Source of the DNA: Phycisphaerae bacterium
GTDB lineage: Bacteria; Planctomycetota; Phycisphaerae; UBA1845; PWPN01
Direction of reading: 5' to 3'
NCBI GenBank assembly: GCA_003557125.1
Contig: PWPN01000256.1
Span: 1-8,223 of the forward strand
Length of the DNA: 8,223 nucleotides
Made by a program: the position numbers and the translations under genes. Shown one piece after another: positions 4,426 through 8,223 of the stretch. The notes below the pieces were generated by a model that saw only the letters and a list, made by a program, of their open reading frames with translations, had not been told where the DNA came from and did not search any database. Each line of letters opens with the position of its first letter. Within the stretch, counting starts at the first letter, position 1.

Positions 4426-5868
4426 ATGAGTGGTGTCGGTCGCACGGGGACGGATCTGGATGCGGTCAAGGAAACGCTGGCCTGCCAGGGTCAGGAGCAT
4501 GTGCTCGCGCATTGGGACAGTATTACGGACGCCCAGCGCGACACGCTGTTAGCCGATATCGCACGGCTCAATTTCACAGCCATCGCGCCGCTCATCGACA
4601 CCCATGTCCGCCGGGAGCCTTCCTTCACGCCGCCGTCCAACCTCGAACCGGCTCCTTCGCTGCCGGCTCGCCCGGGTCTCGATGAAGCGGGGCAGTACGC
4701 CGACGCCGTCAAGCGGGGGGTCGAGCTTATCCGCAAGAACCGCGTAGCCGCCTTTACCGTGGCCGGGGGTGCGGGCACACGTCTCGGTTTTGACGGCCCC
4801 AAGGGCATGTTTCCGATCTCGCCGGTCAAAAATAAGTCGCTCTTCCAGCTTTTCGCCGAGCAGATCCTCGGCACGAACCGCCGTTACGGAGCCGATCTGC
4901 GCTGGTACGTCATGACCAGCCCGTCGAACGACGCCGAAACGCGTCGCTTTTTTGAGGAGCACGCTTTCTTCGGGCTTTCGCCGCAGCGCGTCCGCTTTTT
5001 CCAACAGGGCCTGATGCCTGCATTCGACAAAGAAGGCCGCATCCTGCTCGATGCCCCCGACCGGATCGCCTTTTCGCCGGACGGGCACGGCGGAAGCCTT
5101 CTCGCGCTGAAACATTCCGGTGCACTGGCGGAGATGGCCGAGGCCGACATCGAGGCGCTCACGTATATTCAGGTGGACAATCCGCTCGTGCACATGATCG
5201 ACCCGCTCTTTCTGGGCCTTCATGCGATGACCGGCTCGGAGATGTCCAGCAAAACGATCCCCAAGGCCGACGACCTCGAGCGCGTCGGCAACTTCGCCCT
5301 GGCCGACGGCAAGGTTACCGTCATCGAGTATTCCGATCTGCCCGACGAACTCGCCCATGCCCGGAACCCGGACGGCTCCCGGAAATTCGACCAGGGCAGC
5401 ATCGCCATTCACATCCTGAGCCGTGCATTCATCGAGCGCATGACCGCCGACGAAGCGCATTTCGGCTTGCCGTGGCATCGCGCGGTCAAGAAAGTTCCCT
5501 ATCTTGACGCGCAAGGTCGCCGCATCGAGCCCGACGCGCCCAACGCGATCAAGCTCGAAGCGTTCATCTTCGATGCGCTGCCCTTTGCCGACAAGCCATT
5601 GATACTTCAGACGTTGCGTGAGGAAGAGTTCAGCCCCGTCAAGAACGCCTCGGGTATCGACAGTGCCGAAACGGCACGGCGGGACATGAACCATCGTGCG
5701 GCGGCATGGCTGGAGTCGGCCGGTTACTACGTGCCGCGCAAGGTGGACAACGAACCGAACGGGCTCTACGAGATCAGCCCGACCTTCGCACTGGACGCGG
5801 ACCACCTTCGCGAAGTGATGCATGAAATTCCGCACATGACGCCCGGCGGATCGCATTACTGGGAGTAA
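4426..5868 (+). CDS. UDP-N-acetylglucosamine / UDP-sugar pyrophosphorylase, UDPGP (UAP1-like) family
   Basis: A 480-aa enzyme expected to join UTP with a sugar 1-phosphate, releasing pyrophosphate and giving a UDP-sugar in the cytosol. Visible family blocks are the nucleotide-binding loop AGGAGTRLGFDGPKG (113-127); SPDGHGGSLLAL (217-228), equivalent to the PDGNGG segment that contacts uridine; YIQVDNPLVHMIDPLFLG (247-264), close to the QVDN block of eukaryotic UDP-GlcNAc pyrophosphorylase; NAIKLEAFIFDALP (373-386); and FSPVKNASG (402-410). Length and block order fit the eukaryote-type UAP1/AGX group, not the bacterial GlmU. GlcNAc-1-phosphate is the most likely substrate, but related enzymes also use GalNAc-1-P or Glc-1-P and the sequence alone does not settle this. 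ATG 4426 is chosen for its ribosome binding site. The gene stands alone, divergent from DUF362, and is followed by a 283-bp gap. Confidence 0.92.
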   Translation: MSGVGRTGTDLDAVKETLACQGQEHVLAHWDSITDAQRDTLLADIARLNFTAIAPLIDTHVRREPSFTPPSNLEPAPSLPARPGLDEAGQYADAVKRGVELIRKNRVAAFTVAGGAGTRLGFDGPKGMFPISPVKNKSLFQLFAEQILGTNRRYGADLRWYVMTSPSNDAETRRFFEEHAFFGLSPQRVRFFQQGLMPAFDKEGRILLDAPDRIAFSPDGHGGSLLALKHSGALAEMAEADIEALTYIQVDNPLVHMIDPLFLGLHAMTGSEMSSKTIPKADDLERVGNFALADGKVTVIEYSDLPDELAHARNPDGSRKFDQGSIAIHILSRAFIERMTADEAHFGLPWHRAVKKVPYLDAQGRRIEPDAPNAIKLEAFIFDALPFADKPLILQTLREEEFSPVKNASGIDSAETARRDMNHRAAAWLESAGYYVPRKVDNEPNGLYEISPTFALDADHLREVMHEIPHMTPGGSHYWE

Positions 5869-5962
5869 CGGCAACGAAAGGTTACGCTGAGATCCCCGGC
5901 TGCCCGGAGGGGGCTTCCACAGGCAGTGCGGTTCATCGAAGCGCGACGATACGTGCCGGAAG

Positions 5963-6014
5963 TTGCAAAGCCATCCGATAAAAACATTGCAAATCCGATC
6001 AAGTCTGGTACAGT
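5963..6014 (+). promoter_or_regulatory. Candidate promoter and TTGCAAA direct repeat upstream of the response regulator
   Basis: TTGCAA (5987-5992), a 16-bp spacer and TACAGT (6009-6014) match sigma-70 boxes at 4 of 6 positions each. TTGCAAA also occurs at 5963-5969, 24 bp upstream, and both copies are followed by TCCGAT (at 5974 and 5994). The paired copies could be binding sites for a regulator, including the downstream product. No GG-N10-GC sigma-54 site was seen here. Confidence 0.35.
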
Positions 6015-6140
6015 GTGAACGCGCGGTCCCGGCAGCGGTTCTCCGGCAGCGAACGAGCCGGCATCTCGACCGCGGCCCATCGGCCCTTTGGCTTCGGGTG
6101 TTGACGGAACGCAATGCGTCGCGCCGTTCGCCCACATCAC

Positions 6141-6145
6141 AAGGA
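6141..6145 (+). promoter_or_regulatory. Ribosome binding site fixing the response-regulator start
   Basis: AAGGA lies 6 nt before ATG 6152. The frame is open back to 5963, but that 63-residue extension is Arg/Ser-rich, lies outside the receiver fold and lacks a signal of its own. Confidence 0.7.
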
Positions 6146-6151
6146 TGCCCC

Positions 6152-7501
6152 ATGAGCCAGGCGAGCAAAGGAGAGCTTCTGGTCGTCGATGATGAGCCGC
6201 TCAAACGCATTACCCTTCAGATCGAACTTTCGCAAGCGGGCTATGGCGTGCACGAAGCGGCTGACGCCCCAGCGGCACTGCGCGTGCTCGAAAGCCGCCC
6301 GATCGACGTGGTTATCGCCGACTTGCGGATGCCCCAGATCGACGGGCTCCAGTTGCTCGAACACATCAAGGGGCGTTGGCCGAAGACGCACTTCATGCTC
6401 ATGACGGCCTACGGGTCCGTCGAATCCGCGGTGACTGCCATCAAGCGCGGCGCCTACGATTATCTCACCAAGCCGTTCCGTTCCGAGACGCTCCTGGAAA
6501 AACTCGAACGGCTCCACCTCGCCCGCCCGTGGGTCACCGACACGTTGCAGGAAGCCTCCGCCCACGAGCAGTACGGCGCGATGGTCGGATGCAGCTACGC
6601 GATCCGCCAGCTTTTCAAACGGCTCCGCGCGACCGTGGCGAGTCGAAGGCCGGTGCTGCTCGGCGGCGAGCCGGGAACGGGCAAAACGCTCGCGGCCCAG
6701 ACGATCCATCAACTCGGCGAGCGCGGCGCGCGTCCGCTCGTAACGCTCGATGCGACCCTCGGCATCCCGGAATCCGACGTTCTTTCCGAACTGTTCGCGC
6801 GCGCCTCCGGCTCGTCGCTACTCGTTCGCGGGGCGGACATGCTGCCCAAGCCCTTGCAGAAACGGCTCGCGCGGATCTGCGACCAGGGCCCGTCCGAGGG
6901 GGACGACGGTATCCGGCTCCTCTGTACGATCCGGCGCGATCTCAACGAGCTTCTCGAAACGGGCACTTTCAGCCGCGACCTCTACTACCACCTCTCGGCC
7001 GCGAGCATCTCCGTGCCTCCTTTGCGCGATCACCGCGAAGATATTCCCATCCTGGCAGACCACATCCTGCAACATAGCGGCCTGACCGCCGAGGAGGTTT
7101 CCTCGGAGCCGTTGACACTCTCGGCCGGGGCGCTTGAGCTGCTGGTCAATTACGACTGGCCCGGCAACGTGCGCGAGCTCGAGCACGTCGTCCACCGGGC
7201 GGCCGCGACCGCCCGCAGCGCGCGCATCGACGCCGACGACATCCAGCTCCCGACACCGGTCGGGGCGACATCCCAGCAGAGCTGGGGCGGCCGAGGCGCC
7301 GATACGCCGGCTGCCACCTCGCTGACCGAGACGATCGCCGGCATCGAACGGGGCCTCATCGAATCGGCGCTGCATCGGGCCGCGGGCAACCAGGCGCGGG
7401 CCGCCCAGTTTCTGGGAATCCCGCGAACGACACTTCGTGACAAGATGACCAAGTACGGGATGACCGGCCCGGCCGATCGAACCCTCTCTCCGCCGGCATA
7501 G
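6152..7501 (+). CDS. NtrC-like response regulator with degenerate AAA+ domain
   Basis: A 449-aa protein with three NtrC-type parts. The receiver domain (about 8-122) is intact: acidic pair Asp13-Asp14, phosphoacceptor Asp57 (ADLRMP), Thr85 and Lys107 (LTKPF). A sigma-54-type AAA+ domain (about 142-365) keeps Walker A GEPGTGKT (172-179) and WPGNVREL (336-343). The C-terminus (393-436) is a Fis-type helix-turn-helix (ERGLIESAL ... NQARAAQFLGIPRTTLRDK). The AAA+ core is damaged. After SELF (212-215) the family normally has about 25 residues, including GAFTGA, before LFLDE; here only ARASGSS intervenes. Walker B LFLDE is LLVRG (223-227). The sensor I ATNRDL is TIRRDL (259-264). The FRxDLxxRL arginine-finger segment is FSRDLYYHL (273-281), losing both arginines. 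It should bind DNA in response to phosphorylation but not remodel sigma-54 polymerase; it may act with sigma-70 or as a repressor. No histidine kinase is adjacent. Confidence 0.9.
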   Translation: MSQASKGELLVVDDEPLKRITLQIELSQAGYGVHEAADAPAALRVLESRPIDVVIADLRMPQIDGLQLLEHIKGRWPKTHFMLMTAYGSVESAVTAIKRGAYDYLTKPFRSETLLEKLERLHLARPWVTDTLQEASAHEQYGAMVGCSYAIRQLFKRLRATVASRRPVLLGGEPGTGKTLAAQTIHQLGERGARPLVTLDATLGIPESDVLSELFARASGSSLLVRGADMLPKPLQKRLARICDQGPSEGDDGIRLLCTIRRDLNELLETGTFSRDLYYHLSAASISVPPLRDHREDIPILADHILQHSGLTAEEVSSEPLTLSAGALELLVNYDWPGNVRELEHVVHRAAATARSARIDADDIQLPTPVGATSQQSWGGRGADTPAATSLTETIAGIERGLIESALHRAAGNQARAAQFLGIPRTTLRDKMTKYGMTGPADRTLSPPA

Positions 7502-7529
7502 CCCCTTTCACCTCGAATAACGTGCATAT

Positions 7530-7557
7530 CTTGACAGCCCGCGGGGCGGTGTTCAAG
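7530..7557 (+). terminator. Imperfect hairpin after the response regulator, weak terminator candidate
   Basis: CTTGA (7530-7534) pairs with TCAAG (7553-7557), with an interrupted GC-rich inner stem, 29 nt after the stop codon. No T-run follows. TTGACA at 7531-7536 also matches a -35 box, but only a poor -10 (CAAGAT, 7554-7559) follows at 17 bp. Confidence 0.25.
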
Positions 7558-7625
7558 ATGATTCCTGGATAACCGGGCCGGCGCGGTCCACGACGGGCCG
7601 ACTTGCCTGCGTGTGAAATTTTTTT

Positions 7626-7655
7626 GGAACCGGACAGGGGTCCGAGTGGTACAAT
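7626..7655 (+). promoter_or_regulatory. Candidate promoter with extended -10
   Basis: TGGTACAAT (7647-7655) is an extended -10 (TGN plus a 5/6 TATAAT match). There is no good sigma-70 -35 at 16-18 bp. GGAACC (7626-7631) lies upstream and resembles the GGAAC -35 of ECF sigma factors. If used, it would give the prepilin gene a leader of about 260 nt. Confidence 0.3.
7634..7652. repeat. Second copy of the GTGGTAC-type motif
   Basis: ACAGGGGTCCGAGTGGTAC matches 1483-1501 at 15 of 19 positions, including the shared end GTGGTAC. Both are intergenic and both lie a little downstream of a T-run (1465-1470 and 7619-7625). Probably a diverged interspersed element; chance cannot be excluded. Confidence 0.4.
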
Positions 7656-7876
7656 GCACAGAGTTCGGCCGGCGGGGTGCGGTCCCCCGACAGTCGGCCT
7701 CGCGGCATCCCAAGAGGATCAGGCGCCCTCACCGGGGCGGATGCGGGGTGTGGCCTTGCGATCCAACAGTTGCCAAACCGAAGCGCGGGGGAGAAGCCCG
7801 GCGGAAATGTGATTCGGGCCGTTTGCAGGGCGTGACGGGTGGTGACAGACGGACCTAAGGCTCAGTAAGGCGTGAC

Positions 7877-7904
7877 CGGGTCGAGGAAAGCCTCGAAACG
7901 CCCG
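7877..7904 (+). other. 5' UTR hairpin before the prepilin gene
   Basis: TCGAGG (7881-7886) pairs with CCTCGA (7891-7896) around AAAG, and CGGG (7877-7880) can pair with CCCG (7901-7904) across an internal AACG. It ends 4 nt before the ribosome binding site, so it could affect translation. It does not match a riboswitch that I recognise. Confidence 0.3.
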
Positions 7905-7919
7905 CGCTGGAGATCGAAC

Positions 7920-8223
7920 ATGATGCATCAGGCCACGCATCGGATACGTGCCTTCACCTTGATCGAGCTGCTCGTGGTCGTGGCGATCATCAGCCTGCTT
8001 GTCGGGATTACGACGCCCGCCCTCCGCAACGCCCGCGAGTCCGCTCGCCGTGCGGTCTGCCAGAAGAACCTGGCGACCATCGGGTTTGCGATTCAGGACT
8101 ACCTGCTCCAGAACAACGAGACCTTTTTCACCGCTCGGCGGATGCGCTACTACGAAGAGCATGCCGAAGAGATCACCCCGGACTATGTCCAGCTTCCCTC
8201 GCTGCCGACGGTTTTGAGACGCC
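7920..8223 (+). CDS. Prepilin-type N-terminal cleavage/methylation domain protein, 3'-partial
   Basis: The frame starts at ATG 7920 (a second ATG follows at 7923), with GGAG (7909-7912) 7 nt upstream, and stays open to the right edge (101 codons). It begins [21 protein letters not shown] short basic leader ends at Ala11, followed by the type IV pilin signature FTLIE with Glu at +5 of the mature protein and a hydrophobic helix (12-35, ending GITTPAL). Prepilin peptidase would cut before Phe12 and methylate it. The Ala in place of the usual Gly before the cut is tolerated in the family. Next comes [31 protein letters not shown], the 'xAREsARRxxCxxNLxxIGxAxxxYxxxN' pattern of PulG-like pseudopilins abundant in planctomycetes, where many copies occur per genome and specific roles are mostly unknown. 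A type II secretion pseudopilin or surface protein is likely. Neighbouring genes on the right are not visible. Confidence 0.9.
   Translation, partial: MMHQATHRIRAFTLIELLVVVAIISLLVGITTPALRNARESARRAVCQKNLATIGFAIQDYLLQNNETFFTARRMRYYEEHAEEITPDYVQLPSLPTVLRR

Larger units (their letters stand above)
7502..7919. other. 418-bp intergenic region upstream of the prepilin gene
   Basis: I find no convincing gene here. It holds a possible hairpin just after the response regulator (7530-7557), a T7 tract (7619-7625), a candidate promoter with extended -10 (7647-7655), a copy of the 1483-1501 motif, a GC-rich structured stretch (about 7664-7705) and a hairpin near the prepilin start (7881-7896). Frames through it (for example GTG 7613 to 7858) encode Arg/Gly-rich, non-protein-like sequence. 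Confidence 0.6.

Noticed and set aside
5888..5918. Hairpin after the pyrophosphorylase gene (CCGG/CCGG and CCCC/GGGG)
   Set aside because: Short competing stems and no T-run; not strong enough to call a terminator.
5952..5967. Possible sigma-54 promoter (CGTGCCG-N4-TTGCA)
   Set aside because: The essential -24 GG is GT here, so it does not meet the GG-N10-GC requirement.
5963..6151. 63-residue N-terminal extension of the response regulator
   Set aside because: Not part of the receiver fold, overlaps promoter-like sequence, and a good ribosome binding site precedes ATG 6152.
4549..6210. 553-aa minus-strand open frame
   Set aside because: It lies antisense to the UDP-sugar pyrophosphorylase, whose motifs are clear. 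High GC makes long antisense frames common, and the translation shows no family pattern.
7613..7858. 81-aa plus-strand frame starting at GTG
   Set aside because: Arg/Gly/Pro-rich translation of an intergenic region with a repeat motif and promoter-like sequence; no ribosome binding site.
7719..8162. 147-aa minus-strand frame
   Set aside because: Overlaps the prepilin gene on the opposite strand; the prepilin signature FTLIELL and ribosome binding site decide for the plus strand.

Overview
The window looks like chromosomal DNA from a GC-rich member of the Planctomycetota, most likely Phycisphaerae-like. This rests on gene content, not on a marker gene. The content is a bacterial deoxyhypusine-synthase-like enzyme, a Tat-exported DUF362 protein, a eukaryote-type UDP-sugar pyrophosphorylase, a prepilin of the FTLIELL type common in that phylum, and short interspersed motifs that I associate with planctomycete genomes. 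No rRNA, tRNA, CRISPR array, transposase or phage gene is visible.

Layout from left to right. (1) The 3' part of a membrane protein with a bacterial PH-like domain (+), cut by the left edge. (2) An AT-richer leader with a perfect 15-bp palindrome, a possible 27-aa leader ORF and a hairpin. (3) A small exported Cys/Lys/Gly/Asp-rich protein (+, 134 aa) with two 36-residue repeats, 10 cysteines after the signal peptide and no family I recognise. (4) A repeat-rich intergenic stretch with two hairpins, one a textbook terminator. (5) A deoxyhypusine-synthase-like gene (-). (6) A 479-bp gap with three strong hairpins, one of them a likely minus-strand terminator. (7) A DUF362 gene (-). (8) A divergently oriented UDP-GlcNAc/UDP-sugar pyrophosphorylase gene (+). 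(9) An NtrC-like response regulator (+). (10) A 418-bp gap. (11) The 5' part of a prepilin-like gene (+), running off the right edge.

The genes are mostly single transcription units with long gaps and do not form an obvious pathway operon. The DHS-like and DUF362 genes share a strand, but the hairpins between them argue against a tight operon.

Two items deserve most attention. The NtrC-like regulator keeps its receiver domain, Walker A, the WPGNVREL segment and the Fis-type helix-turn-helix. It has lost the GAFTGA loop, the Walker B acidic pair, the sensor I asparagine and both arginine fingers, so it should not work as a normal sigma-54 activator. The repeat-containing Cys-rich exported protein is a candidate for an undescribed metal-binding, surface or modified-peptide system. 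Its two repeats differ mainly by synonymous changes, which suggests that the protein sequence is under selection.
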